NCBI GenBank assembly: GCA_963422505.1 | Contig: OY730197.1 | Coordinates: 15,193,579 to 15,257,578, forward strand | Source: Pseudognaphalium luteoalbum | Taxonomy: Eukaryota; Streptophyta; Magnoliopsida; Asterales; Asteraceae | Length of the DNA stretch: 64,000 nucleotides | Direction of reading: 5' to 3' | Shown: piece after piece, positions 36,493-48,832 of the stretch | How the letters are laid out: each line of letters begins with the position of its first letter | How positions within the stretch are numbered: the stretch's first letter is position 1 | Program-made: the position numbers and the translations under genes | Notes under the pieces: generated by a model | What the model was told of the DNA's origin: nothing | The model's input: only the letters and a program-made list of their open reading frames with translations | The model's database searches: none

Positions 36493-38351
36493 TTAGGTGT
36501 ATTGGTAATCAATACAATAACCGGGTTTAAATTATATCACGATCATTGTTGTGTTTTCATGTTGGTGGAAGAACATATTCATTTCATAATAACGTAGTTG
36601 TTTTCTTTTCTAAGAAGAATCATCATCTTACATTAATGGAAAAAATTAGGTTAACATAGAGTATAAACATATTCGGATATGATTCGTTTTGATAGAAAAC
36701 CATGTGCTCAATCCATTTTGATGATTGTAAGTTTCACATGAATCCTAATTTACAACGTTAAAAGTAATAACGGGTGTGTGCTATTCAAACTTTAATGTTC
36801 AAGACTTATTATTATAGCACACGGAGTGGACCTGAAAATTTTCGGCATTTTCACTTTGAACGCCAGGTTTCCTGTTTTCATGACTCCCAACGGCGTTCAA
36901 AGTCGACGTTCTTGTTCGGCGTGTGCAGCTCAACGCTGCGTTCTTGTCTTTTTTTTTTCAATATACAAATGTATTTTGTGTTCACTATGAATGTATTTTG
37001 TTTTGTTTTATGTCTTGTGTTATTTGTTTATTTAAATTATTATATTACTTACATTAAAATACTGAAATGAATATTGAATTGAATACTGAAACTCAATGTT
37101 TTCCAATGACCCTATTTTCAGCTTCGGTGTTCTTTTCATTATTGAACTGTACAATGAACACTCCCACAACCACTCATTGTGCTCTCATTGAAAATAAAAT
37201 TAGAAAATCAAAGTAAAATTAAAAATTAAATTATCTTTATCAAATTGCAAATTGTTACTCCTTCACTCTTAGTTAAACTATCCGTGTTGCAAAACACACC
37301 ATTTTAGAATTATTCACCGAGTATATTTTTTTCCGATCAAATATTAACATATACATATTTACCTACTAATATATTACTAACGAGTTTTTTTACCCGCATG
37401 TTGTGGCGGGGTTCCAAATACACGCATTTTTAAATACTCGAAAGTAATACTTATTTACGTTGCTCGATTTTAATAATACTTATAAAAGTTTAGATATTGG
37501 GTAATTTTTGTCAACTTGGCAACAATAAATTTTTTGACTCATCGGATTTGAATCATATAGGTTTATACATGACAAATATAGTTACTCAGGTAATTAATTC
37601 TACTTTTGGTTAGATTATTTTTCTTGAATCTTTAACGAAAACCAACTTTAATTTCATTACAATACATAATAATATATAATATAATAAAATATCAATACAA
37701 TTGTTTTGCTTGCTATGAGTATGTTATGTATGATTTGTTTCTCAGAGTAATGTTTTTTTTAATCTTGCGACTCTAATTCTTCAATTTCTTTGACCATCTT
37801 TCACTTGCATAACTTATATAGTTTACTACTTTTTTGTACCATACATATATTTAGTTGCTTTTCTAGCATTTATGATATCATTTAAATAACCTTTGTAACT
37901 TTTTAGTTATGGATTAATTAACAATCTAGTTTGAGCTCTAACTATTTAACAATCTAAAATTTAGCAAACAGATATATATGACATCATCATTTAATAATTT
38001 AATTTTCAAATAAATTTGCAATTTTATGTATTAACTTCTAATTATTTCTTTAAAGCAATATGATCAGGAAGATATATTTAGCAAACTAATAAATATATAT
38101 GAAGATTATTGATGGTCAAAATAATAATTTATTTAATACGATAAATATTTAGAATTTAATTACCCTTATATAAATGTAGATATTTGTGTGGAATGAACAT
38201 GATATTATTGTATTGTTTTTTTAACAAAAAGATCAAATAAATGGTAAATACAATGAAAAATAAATAAATAAATAAAATAATGCTAGAGTCTAACATAGAT
38301 GTGAAGTTAATATGTAATATTGTGATTGAGTTGAAATGGTGTGCATGTGAA
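36493..38351. other. Intergenic AT-rich sequence
   Basis: No supported gene. A GC-richer block at about 36820-36960 with AACGCC and GGCGTTC words looks like a MITE remnant. The rest is AT-rich and featureless to reading. Confidence 0.5.
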
Positions 38352-39017
38352 TAAGGTTTAAATGAGTTCATGATTTTTGAGTGAGACTAAGGAAACCAAT
38401 GATATCATGTCACATGTACAAAGAGAATGTTTCATATTACAAAACCCATTTACCCCAAACATCAATTATCTCACAAATGACAAATCGAAAAATCATGAAA
38501 CGTGCACCATATTTTTCAGCGTTTTATCCTCTTCGATTTGCCGTCCTTCAAGGCATACTTTCGATAAAAAAAATTCGGTTTTTTGGTGGGTTTTATAAAT
38601 TAGTAACACATGTGTTAGTGATTGATTGTACATTTTATTTACGGTTATGGTTAGGGTTTAGGGTTTGGGTTTTAAGGTTTCTCCCTGAAACCCCAAAACC
38701 CAAACCCTAAACCCTAACCCCTAAACCCCAAACCCTAAACCCTAAACGCAAAACACATATGTTAGTAACATATGAAACCCACCAAAAAAATAAAAAAAAT
38801 AAAATTCGTCGGACATATGCCTTGAGGGACGACAAATCAAAGAGGATAAAACGCTGAAAATTATGGTGCAAGTTTCATGATTTTTCGATTTTTCAATTAT
38901 GAGAGGATGTTTGGGGTAAATGAGTTTTGTAGTATGGAACATTCTCTTTGTATATGTGACATGATATTATTGGTTCCCTTAGTCTCACACAAATTTTTAA
39001 TCTCATTTGAAACCTCA
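38352..39017. mobile_element. Large foldback element, copy 3, with inverted telomere-like core
   Basis: Ends AGGTTTAAATGAG and CTCATTTGAAACCT are inverted. The arms (about 210 bp each) carry AATCATGAAACGTGCACCAT and GCGTTTTATCCTCTTCGAT on the left and their complements on the right. The flanks CATGTGAATA and CATATGAATT look like an imperfect 10-bp target duplication. The core holds telomere-like repeats in opposite orientations on its two sides. It ends 134 bp before the start codon of the gene at 39151. Confidence 0.8.
38651..38747. repeat. Interstitial telomere-like repeats in inverted arrangement
   Basis: TTAGGGTTTAGGG on the left and CCCTAAACCCTAA-type repeats on the right, meeting around CTCCCTGAAACC, so the telomere-like words are part of the foldback symmetry. 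Confidence 0.9.
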
Positions 39018-39129
39018 TATGAATTGTGAAAATTACATTTGATGATTGTAGTAGCTTAAATTTGCATTGCATCCCGGTTTTCTTTTTCGTTGGTTTTTTT
39101 ATTTTTACTTCATATTTTCCCCTAATCAG

Positions 39130-39137
39130 AAACCCTA
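39130..39137 (+). promoter_or_regulatory. Telo-box-like AAACCCTA before the DFRP_C-like gene
   Basis: AAACCCTA lies 13 bp before the start codon. Telo-boxes are known in 5' regions of many plant genes for translation; here the role is inferred from the motif alone. It is outside the foldback element just upstream. Confidence 0.35.
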
Positions 39138-39150
39138 GAAACGAGAAACC

Positions 39151-41081
39151 ATGGGAGAAGAACAACACCAACATCAAGAAGATGATACGAACAAGAAATC
39201 AGCTCCCAATTCGTTGAACCAAGCTCAGTTCCTTTCTTGGAAAACCCAGAAGGTCCTTCCTTCCCTCTATTTCTCTTTCCTCCCACAAATTTATTTACAC
39301 TTTCTTTTCTTTATCATAGTTGGATACTTGGATGTGCTCTTTTCAAGAATTTTATATTTTCTTGTTAACGTGATTGTGTTTCCAGGCTCAATTTTGAAAT
39401 TTTCGTTCAAATTCTTATTAAAGTTTCTGCCTTTTTTATAAACTAATCTTTTTATGAATTTTGGGAATCTGGGATACATGTGAAACCAGTTTTTTTGCTT
39501 GTTTCTTGTGTAGGTCTGATCAAAATATGATAAATATTAGTGGGCTGATGTTGGGTATTATATAATATAGAGTTAGAAATAGGTATGATTACTGTATTGC
39601 AGGATTTTAGTTGCCAATTTGATTTCCAAACAACCGGCATACATGCGAAACTGCATATACAAACACTCGTTTAGGGAAAACAATATAGCCAAAAGATAAT
39701 TACACTTGGTAACAGGATTGGTTTGTTTGGTATTGGTCTGAACTAGAGTATCTGTTTTCTTAGCATTATTTTGCATTTATAATGGTGTCATTCATGATCG
39801 TAAGAAAGTGTTGGTTCTAAATTAGAATTAGTGAGTGAAATGTGAAAATCAGATTAGCTTAAGCCTTAAGCAGGATATAGGAAACATGATATGTTTTATG
39901 TATGATCTTATGAGGTGAATCTTGCTAGCTAATATTAAGATTGTGTTGAACAGAATTATATGTGACAGAGGTAGTATACTTGTATGAGTATCCCATATAT
40001 ATCACAATTATTTATAGAACACTATGAGGCATGAATGTCTAAATCATGTTAAATTTTGAAACTTAGGATGAATGGAGTATAAGTTATTCAGGTGTAGAAT
40101 ATATGTACCCTTAGAAAGACAATTTGAAAATTAAGCCATTTTTCGGCGTTCCTGATGCGTCATTGTGTTTATATACATAGCATAAGATAAAATGAGGAAT
40201 ACTAAAAGGAGTAATTTGTAACTGCAAGTGGCATAATTCTATTTCGCTGGTAACCAATTGAAGCACAAACATGAAACCACATATTGACTTCATACATTGC
40301 GTACGTCAATTACTACTTTATGAGAGATATGTGCTTCTGTGCCGCCATGTTTTAGACTTGTATATACACATATACAAACACACCTTTTTTTTTTAAGTTG
40401 CCCAAACCTCAAACTATCAAGGGAACAAAAAGATTATTATTGTTATAATAATATGGTTTGTATACTTTTATTTAAAACACTAACTATTTATAAACTTAAA
40501 ATGGGGGACAAAAGATTTTGAGGAGGTCAATTCGATGCACTAAAACAGTAAAACTTACTTGTTTGATCCATTACGTAACCTGGTCAACCTGCTTATTCTG
40601 TCATTAGTTATGAATGCGTAGAATATGTGACGTCAAGCCAAATTGGGTGTTTCTAAAGTGTCATATGATTTATTTGCATGCCATAAATTTAAACTAGGAA
40701 AAACGTTAAATGGAGTAATTGCAACTGTACCGTCTGCACGTGGTGTAATTTTATTTGTTGGTAACTGAGTGCAGCACAAACAAGAAACCGCACATTGACG
40801 TTATCAATTGCATACGTCAACTACAACGTACTATTTTATTGATGGAATCAGTAGCAGGGAGTGGACTGTATTTAGACTAAGGTCAAAGGGTCTAAGTGAA
40901 ACATACACTGCTTTCTTTTAACAAGCAAAATCTTGATTTTTTGCAGGATGCAGAAGCATCAGCCAGGAAAGCTGAAGCTTCAAGGAAACGTGAGGTAGAC
41001 ATAGCCGCAGGTTTGGTGCAAATGAATGGACGAGAACTTTTTAAGCACGAACCTTGGGTTTTCGATAACACCTTGTATTAA
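39151..41081 (+). CDS. Small protein with DFRP_C-like C-terminus (2 exons, 78 aa)
   Basis: Exons 39151-39252 and 40947-41081, joined frame 237 bp; the 1694-bp intron has GT-AG ends. The start ATG follows GAGAAACC. The protein has a polar, Gln/His/Glu-rich N-terminus, then FLSWKTQKDAEASARKAEAS, a charged helix, and MNGRELFKHEPWVFDN near the end. The order 'F..WK..K', charged helix, 'M.GRELF' is that of the C-terminal domain of DRG-family regulatory proteins (ZC3H15/Tma46), which bind DRG GTPases at ribosomes. Here it stands alone, without CCCH fingers or RWD domain. The second exon is strikingly coding in appearance (no stops, strong motif, clean TTTTTGCAG acceptor). The functional label is an inference; the gene itself is likely real. 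Confidence 0.72.
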
Positions 41082-42483
41082 GTTAAGTGTCACTATAATC
41101 TCTTTTCATTGTTGGATTCGGATACAACTATGTTAAATCAAATATATTACAACGGTTGACAAAGTTTGTTGTTTGTTCTTTACTATCCATATCCTGACAT
41201 GAAATTCGTATATCACTGTTTAGCATATTGGTTTTGAATTTTTATATCTTTTTTCTTTTAATTTCTTGTTTTACTATGATCCATAAGCTATTGACTAAAC
41301 TTGGAGTAAGGTTTCGTTGGAAATTCACAACCGAAGCAACGGTGATACACTTAATAATCTCATTTTGTATCAAGTTAAAAGCTATATTATACTCAAAATT
41401 ATTCATGGAAAAATGATGCATACTTCTAGCAGTAGGAAAGCTGATGCTCAAAGATCTAAAAGGTTGGAATTGTATGTACCAAAATTTATACTTTTTTGCC
41501 TGTTATCCTCTTATTCAAGAATGTTATCTTTATCTTCAAATTTGGATTTTGGAGGGATAGTTTCAGAATATACAAAATTTTATAACCTTTACTATTGTAC
41601 AAAGCAAATTTTTAAAGTTATTGAAAAAGTTGTCTATTGTACATTTTATTTTTTGAAAAGCAAAGCAAAACTTTAAGAAAACGGAAATCCAAGCCCCAAA
41701 GAACTTACATTCATTGCTGTACACCTGCTAGAAATCCATAGTTTTGATAAATTTTGCACCGAAGGAAACAAATATTGATTTAGAATTTGTGAAATGTCTA
41801 TTGCATACATTTAATTACTATTACCATTACCATTCACATGTATAGAACTAACAACAAAATGTCCTTTTAGTTGTTAACCACTCCTCAAATGCACACAATT
41901 TGTGGAACGAGTTTGTTTTCTAATTAAAAAATTGTTTCGACAATGTTGAAGAAGATGAAGGATAAATGAATACATTGGAGTAATACAACCTACCGACTAA
42001 CTATAAAAGATGACTTGAAGTTAAAAATGATATCTAAAAACAACTATAAACTGAAACCCTCTCTGATTAATTGAAATCAAAAGTGTGATAATTTGGAGAC
42101 ATCGTACAATTAAATTGAAACAAAAGGAGTATAAAAAATTGTTAAAATGTATACACCAAAACGCTTTAGTAAAGACTAAAGAATGTAGAATTTAATAGAT
42201 TTTAAACCCGTAAACCTACCTAAAATGGTGAGGGAACATTGATGAATGCATTGTCAACGTGATAATTTCAAGGGTGTGGTCTACGTGTATTTTCCTGGTT
42301 GTGATGTTCACCAGATATGACTCTGAATTGGTTGCATTAAATTGTGTATGATATCATCTTCGGTGGTGATGATGTAACTCGATTAATGAATACATATATT
42401 TGTTTCAGTTTTTCAATATAATGATATAATTAATAATTATTATATATTGCAATTGCAAACATATATATATATATATATATATA
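41082..42483. other. 3' flank and intergenic sequence
   Basis: Probable 3' UTR of the upstream gene, then AT-rich sequence with no supported gene, ending in an (AT)n run at about 42462-42486. Confidence 0.5.
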
Positions 42484-42862
42484 TATGGTAAGGTTGCAAT
42501 GAGAACACTTCGAATATAAGAACGGTAAGAACACTTCATAAATGCATAATTAGCCAACAAAATCATTAGATTCATACTCATACATCTCAAATATGTGTAG
42601 AAAAATTTATTCGAATAGATGCGATCTTTCGAAAATACACAAAAATCGAAAAAACGATTGATGCACAGTTATAGAGATAATCGTGCATCAATCGTTTTTT
42701 TTCGATTTTTGTGCTTTTTTAGAAATGTGCATTTGTTTTTCTTTGCATATTTGAGATGTATGACTGTGAATCAAATGATATTTGTTGGCTAGTTGTCCAT
42801 TTATGCGGTGTTCTCACCGTTCTTATTTTTGAAGTGTTCTCATTTGATCCAAACTCTCTCTC
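42484..42862. mobile_element. Foldback MITE inserted in an AT tract
   Basis: Ends GGTTGCAATGAGAACACTTC and the complement of GAAGTGTTCTCATTTGATCC are inverted repeats; the inner part holds AAGAACGGT in both orientations. At its centre, about 42630-42720, GCACAAAAATCGAAAA-type sequence forms a near-perfect hairpin. The flanks are TA-rich on both sides. No coding capacity. Confidence 0.75.
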
Positions 42863-43738
42863 TATATATATAGAGAGAGAGTATATCACTTGACTTGTAA
42901 ATAGTCCGTCCGTAAAAAAGAAAATGAAATTTATGATCGATATATATCAAGAAAAATATTTATATAAAAAGGTATTATACCAAAGGTCTTTAGATATTTT
43001 GTTGGAAACGGTTAAGCCATGGTGCGAACGTCCAACTCGATGACATATGTACGTGCGTGTATAATTTTAATTTGTAAAACACATTCAAAATATCTATACC
43101 GTATTCGTAATTTGTTTTCTTTTTGTTTCTTCCCTTTTGAAACAGCGAAATTTTATTACAACCCTAAAAAGAAATAACAAAAATAACAACTATATAACAT
43201 TCGCTTTAGATTTTATTCAAGCCAAATGTATATTTGGACCTTACGTTCTATGTTAAAATGAAATAAAAATGTGTATAGAGTTATAACACGTTCTATTCTA
43301 TGTATAGTCATAAACAAAAATTGATACACCATATAGCTAGCTGGTAGCTCTATGTACAACCCAAGACGAAATATACTTTTTTAATAGAAATAAAGCAATT
43401 TAATGAATTGATTGTACATAAGATTATAATAGTTCGATTCGATTCTAATCAATGATAATATAATCTTCCTAGCTAGAAATTATATTTATAATTAGTTTTG
43501 CTTATAAAAACCAGCAAGTTTATCTTCTGCATATGACATTTTGGTACACTTTCACATTTTATCAAATTAATTACAAACTGGTATCTTCTCCCATTTTCAT
43601 AGCAAATAGGAATTATGAAATTATGTACAAATTTAAATTCATCTTTTCCTCTTTTAAGTTAAAAAAGAAATAAAAGACAAGGTGATTACTCTTTTACTGA
43701 AATGAAAATAAATAATACACACATATATATATATATAT

Positions 43739-43908
43739 GGAGAATGAAATTTAGGTGGAGAAGAGGAAGAAACAATAAGATTTAACATTTTTATTACTAT
43801 GATTCAACTTTTTATTACTTGAATTATAATAATAGAAAAATGAATCATAGTAATAAAAATACTAAATCATATTGCTTCTCCATCTTCTTCACCTAAATTT
43901 TCTTGTTT
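43739..43908. mobile_element. Short foldback MITE
   Basis: AATTTAGGTGGAGAAGAGGA on the left pairs with the complement of CATCTTCTTCACCTAAATTT on the right, and the inner parts (TTTTTATTACTATGATTCA and its complement) also pair. About 170 bp, almost wholly self-complementary. Confidence 0.75.
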
Positions 43909-44249
43909 TTGATCTCGTTACTATATATACTATATTTAATTTAGTAAAATTTGATAAGTTTAGTTAATTATTTTATGGATTGGTAGTAAAATGGATAAGA
44001 ATCTATTTATACACATTAAAAATATGTGTCTATCTCAAATTAGTTATTTTTAGGGATTGTCCTTAAATAGAGGAATGGTTTGTTTCTTGAGTAACGTTTA
44101 CATTTAAGTCTATTTTCTTCTTCTTACTGTAAGTAATAAAGATACATTATAATATCTATGCCGTTTTCCATCTAACATTATGATGGTTTATGTTTGCTCT
44201 TTAATTTAATCAATTCAAAAATCCATTTTATTCTCTATTAGTTATTCTA

Positions 44250-44512
44250 CTCCCTCCGTCCCGATTTAATAGTCCACTATTTTATTTTGAGTTGTCCCAA
44301 ATCGATTGTCCATTACCAAATATAGAAAGGAAATATGATTACATTTACTATATTGTCCCTATTTCAAGAATTAAATTACAAAAGTGAAAGGAAGTTCAAA
44401 TTAATTGGTTAGGGCTAAGAATGTCATTGTGCAAAAAATAAGTAGTAATTATTGTGCTTATCTTAAACTGTGTGTTTTCTGTCTGGAGACAATTAAATTA
44501 GGACGAAAGGAG
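44250..44512. mobile_element. Stowaway MITE (TSD TA)
   Basis: Begins CTCCCTCCGTCCCGATTTAA and ends with the near complement (AATTAGGACGAAAGGAG). Flanked by TA on both sides. This is the classic plant Stowaway terminus of Tc1/mariner-type MITEs. 263 bp, non-coding. Confidence 0.92.
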
Positions 44513-44713
44513 TACTTATTTTACACAACATCATTATATTATAGATACAATAAAGTCCTAATGTAAACATTATTGTAAGTTTGTAACCCAAAAAGACATT
44601 CAGTGAGTAAGATATAGAAACATATATACAAAAATCAACCAATATATAAATTATGTTAACTTCAATATTTAGTTAAATATCATTACTAATATGAAAAATT
44701 AACTCACCCTACA

Positions 44714-45011
44714 AGACCACTTACAACGGTAGGGAAATGAGCGTTTTGGGGCTGAAGAACACAACACCCGGTGTTGTGGTGGGGTGTAGTGCAGGATTCC
44801 ACGGGAGGACGACGGGTGTTTTGGACTTAATTTTTTTTCCTTTTTTCTTTTGCTTTTTGTAACGTTTTAAATAAATTAGTTAGTGGGTCCCGCAGGGTAA
44901 AAATGAGCGTTCTGGTATTACCATTGCATGTGCTGAAAATGGTGTTGTGGTGTTATGCTGATGTGGCACCTGAAAAAATGAGCATTCTAGTGTTACGATT
45001 GCGAATGATCT
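44714..45011. mobile_element. MITE upstream of the FAF gene
   Basis: AGACCACTTACAACGGTA at the left and TTACGATTGCGAATGATCT at the right are imperfect inverted repeats. The subterminal words ATGAGCGTT and GGTGTTGTGGTG repeat within it. About 298 bp. It ends about 450 bp before the FAF start codon. Family unassigned. Confidence 0.6.
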
Positions 45012-45333
45012 ACGCGGATTAAATTAAAGTAATTTATTAATAAAAAATAGATTTTTAATTGATATGGCGTTTCTTTGTTTTTGGTATAAAAATATCAAAT
45101 TAAATTATACATAACTAAATGTCCATAACTCCATATGATTCTACTATTAGTACGGAGTATTCCTAAATTAAACCGTTGAAAATAGAATTAAATATCTACC
45201 ATGTAATATAATTAATTTAAATATAATTCAGTCGATAATAGCAAAAAGATAGAAAAGAAAATAAAGGTAAAAAATATATATATATGAGCTGTCACCACAT
45301 ATATCTCTCGCTATCGGTTTCTGAAATCACTCC

Positions 45334-45340
45334 TATAAAT
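45334..45340 (+). promoter_or_regulatory. TATA box of the FAF gene
   Basis: TATAAAT, about 129 bp before the start codon, followed by a CT-rich leader (CTTTCTCTCTCTC at about 45392) and an (AT)n run at 45425-45448 in the probable 5' UTR. Confidence 0.7.
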
Positions 45341-45462
45341 ACCTCTTCTTCCTCATTTACCTCACCGCCCATCCATCCAACCAAACCCTCACTTTCTCTC
45401 TCTCAAATCATCCACCATCATTATACATATATATATATATATATATATCGATATCGATCATA

Positions 45463-46068
45463 ATGCATGTCGCTGATCTCGGAGATCACATCGGAATGGA
45501 GAGTTGCGCCGATCTGGAAACCGATACTGAACCGCCGCCGGCACTATCCGGTTCAACAGTAAACCGGAAACAACCCTGGGGAACGACGAACCGGAGATCG
45601 GTAACCGTACGTAAATGTAAGCAGCTCCCACCGCCGTTACCGGTTCAATTGTCCACAGTCATGAAGCGTTATTATACTGACGACGGACGTTTGGTTATAA
45701 CTGAAGAGAAGATTCAGAGTCCGAAATTTCATTTCACGGCGCGTAGATCGCACGGACGGTTAACGATTCAGCTCGTTAATTCTGCTGATTCGAGCTGTTA
45801 TAACTCGGAGAATGATAAAAAATGTGATATTCAGAATGAACAAGATGATGATGATAATAAGGACGTTGTGAAGGTTGACGATCAGTGTGGTGATGAGAGT
45901 GAGGTGGCGGTTGGTGGTGATGACGTGGCGGTGATCGGTGGTGGTGGTGGTGGTGGTGTAGGGAATTCATGTTATAAATATAACGCCGCCGTGAGGGTTG
46001 CGGCGACCGGACCGTGTTTGTTTGTGAATCAAAACCAACTTCATGCTATAAGGCCTGTTCAGATATAG
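45463..46068 (+). CDS. FANTASTIC FOUR (FAF)-like protein, intronless, 201 aa
   Basis: Single open frame from the first ATG after the leader. The FAF domain spans about residues 55-105: a PPPLP start, then MKRYYTDDGRLVITEEK, a short spacer, and RRSHGRLTIQLV. FAF proteins are plant-specific regulators that limit shoot meristem size in Arabidopsis; the biochemical role is poorly known. Around the domain the protein is acidic (DDDD run at about 128-131) and has an eight-Gly run at about 159-165, then a conserved-looking tail. It is shorter than the Arabidopsis FAF1-4 proteins but contains the whole domain. No partner genes are close by. The TATA box and CT-rich leader make the start well supported. 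Confidence 0.88.
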   Translation: MHVADLGDHIGMESCADLETDTEPPPALSGSTVNRKQPWGTTNRRSVTVRKCKQLPPPLPVQLSTVMKRYYTDDGRLVITEEKIQSPKFHFTARRSHGRLTIQLVNSADSSCYNSENDKKCDIQNEQDDDDNKDVVKVDDQCGDESEVAVGGDDVAVIGGGGGGGVGNSCYKYNAAVRVAATGPCLFVNQNQLHAIRPVQI

Positions 46069-47015
46069 TAAAATCTAATTAATGTGCAATTCACATTAAA
46101 AAAATTATTTTATTTCTACTATTTTGATTTCTTTCTAAATTTAATCAAAAATCAAAATCATTATCTTTTTTTTATTTTTTATTGTTTTCCGTTTTTTTCT
46201 TTATTAGTGTTTCTTTTGGAAATTTTGTATTCGGTTTAGTATGAATGATCGAAATGTTGATAGTGAGTTTAATTTGATTTATCTTAATTTATTCGTTATA
46301 TGCTTTATTAATGATAGATAATTAGATGTCATGCAACTGGAATCTAATTAAAACCTTTTGTTCATATTTTTAATAAATTTAATAAGAAAAATGATAACTA
46401 TACGAGTTTTAACAATCTATAAATTTAATTAGGAAAATGATAACTATAACAGTATGCCCTTAAGCCATGGTCATGACTTTTAACAATTTACATCTACATA
46501 GTATATATTTTTGCTAATATGTTAAAAGAAACGAAGTATAAAAAACATAACAATCGTAAATAAATCCTTCAAATTTCATATGTTTTTATTTCAATACAAA
46601 ATAGGCGTTGACTATGATAAGTTTGGAAATAAAAAATTATTCATAGTTTGACTTTTAAGTCAAGATAAACTACCTAAAATGAGGGAGGACCATATATATC
46701 TGTTCAACTCTCTTTTTATAGAAAAAGTTACATTTTGAATAAAGGGGGTTTTTTTATTAGAAAGGAAAAATGATGCTGTATATGTTACACGCCGTGCGTT
46801 GGATAAAAGTTCTGAAATCAATCACGAAATATTGTGATTAACATTCGCATAGCTTATTTGAATTTTAACTCTATGTTGATTGCAATAAAAATAAGATTTA
46901 TATTGCTATCAAACTGTTTTAACAAAAAAAAAAAAAGTTTAAGATTGCGTATCAAACCTTTGATGTTTGATCCTACTAAGTTTGAAATTTATCTTTGTAA
47001 CTAATAATTAATTAA

Positions 47016-47070
<55 letters not shown>

Positions 47071-48829
47071 TCATTTTCCTTATGTGGTGCTCCGATAGTT
47101 CTATAATATTTCATTTTCGCATATCATTTGCATGCTCGATACTGAATCACTTACAAAGTGAATAAAACAATTTTAGTGAATATTTACTTAGAATATATTT
47201 ATTTATTATTGGGTTATTTCCAGAATTACAAAAGGCTATTTATGGACCATAATATATTATATATACAAAAATATACTTTAAATATAATGTCTTTTTATAA
47301 AATTAGTTAGGGGTAATATTATCATTTCATTGTTGTTAATAGGTAGGGGTAATTGTGTTATTTTCGATTTTTAAATGTGTAAGGAATAAAAGATAGAGGA
47401 CAAACCATTTATAACTGAGAATGGAATTACATGAAGAATAATCATGAAAAACATTCTTAAATCATGATTAAACTGAAATTGAGAAAAGTTAATTCACATC
47501 ACAATTATTCTAAATATCCATAGAATATTATTTTCGTATACATCTCAATATTCAACTTTATAAACATGTAGAAATTAATAGGATCGTTATATAATATGTC
47601 TTAGTGAGTAATTATATGTACAAAATGTGTATTGTGGTCACTAATAAACTTGTGAAACTGTAGATACAATAAGGGAGCCATCAACTACCCTCGACGTTAT
47701 TAAATTATTGGAGACTTCTTCCTTACCTCAAACTCTTCCCTTAAAAAACTACATTTACGTCATACATCTATGCAACCCCAATCTTATTTATCAAGTTATG
47801 TACTACCCAATTTAACTTAGTTTTAAAATCTCACTAATATAGGTAATAGAACCATGCTCAACAATTTTGACTAATATAATAGTGATAAAATTATATATAT
47901 TTGAGATTTGTATACCACTAACTTTAGTTTAACAACTTTAAATTCTGTATTACACCATCTACTCTATGTACAAGAATATGAAGAAGAAAAAATTGATCAA
48001 CTAGATATATACTTGAGTTTTGCTAAATTTTGATGGTGTAAAATTATATAATCAACTTTTAAAGTACGTAGGCTTCATATATTAATACTTGAATGGAAGA
48101 CCCACCAAATACTTCAACCCTATTTGTTTAATCCTTATTAAGTTATAAGTTATTAGTCTTGATGAAAGGGACATAAACATTCTAAGCTATGTCGGGGATG
48201 AGGATCATGGTTGAAATGGATCAGAGACGTCTATTTTACTTTGAATGCAATGTGAAATAAATTATAAATGAAGAAGAAAAAAGAAATCCAAGCTAGTGAA
48301 ATCATTAAAAGAAAGTAAGAAATGACAACTATTTGAGGTATTTAATTAGGTGTTATTGATATTATCTTTCTCTCGTTACGGTATGTATGACCAAATTAAA
48401 TCAATATGTTGTCCATTTGTGGAAGTAGATCAAGAAGATGTGTACTTTGGGTTGTGTCAGTTACTCCGAACTCAATATTTTGTCATCATTCTTATAATTA
48501 TAATCATGATACTCTATTTTAACTTTGTGGATGAATGATTGAAGGTGATCAAACTTTATCTATTTGAAGATAAATATGACATTTTATACGTATATTATGA
48601 AATACATGTGTGTATATGTTATACATATGTGTATATATGTTAGATTGATAGTGGAACTATAAAGTATTTTAACTACGTATAAAACACTGTTATCACTGTT
48701 TTAAAATTTAATTAAGGAGCGGTTTAAATTCGAATGGTCTTTTATCTTATTTTAAGTATATCTCTATATGCAATCTCACCTCTCTCTTAAAGCCGAGTTA
48801 AGGATTGTCTAAGTATAAATTAGTTGCCC
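46069..48829. other. Intergenic AT-rich sequence
   Basis: Probable 3' UTR of the FAF gene, then 2.7 kb without a supported gene. Contains the (TTA)n tract at 47027-47068. Confidence 0.5.
47027..47068. repeat. (TTA)n microsatellite
   Basis: Perfect trinucleotide run of about 14 units. Confidence 0.95.
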
Positions 48830-48832
48830 TTA

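Noticed and set aside
45776..45970. 64-aa His-rich minus-strand frame
   Set aside because: Shadow of the Gly/Asp-rich part of the FAF gene.
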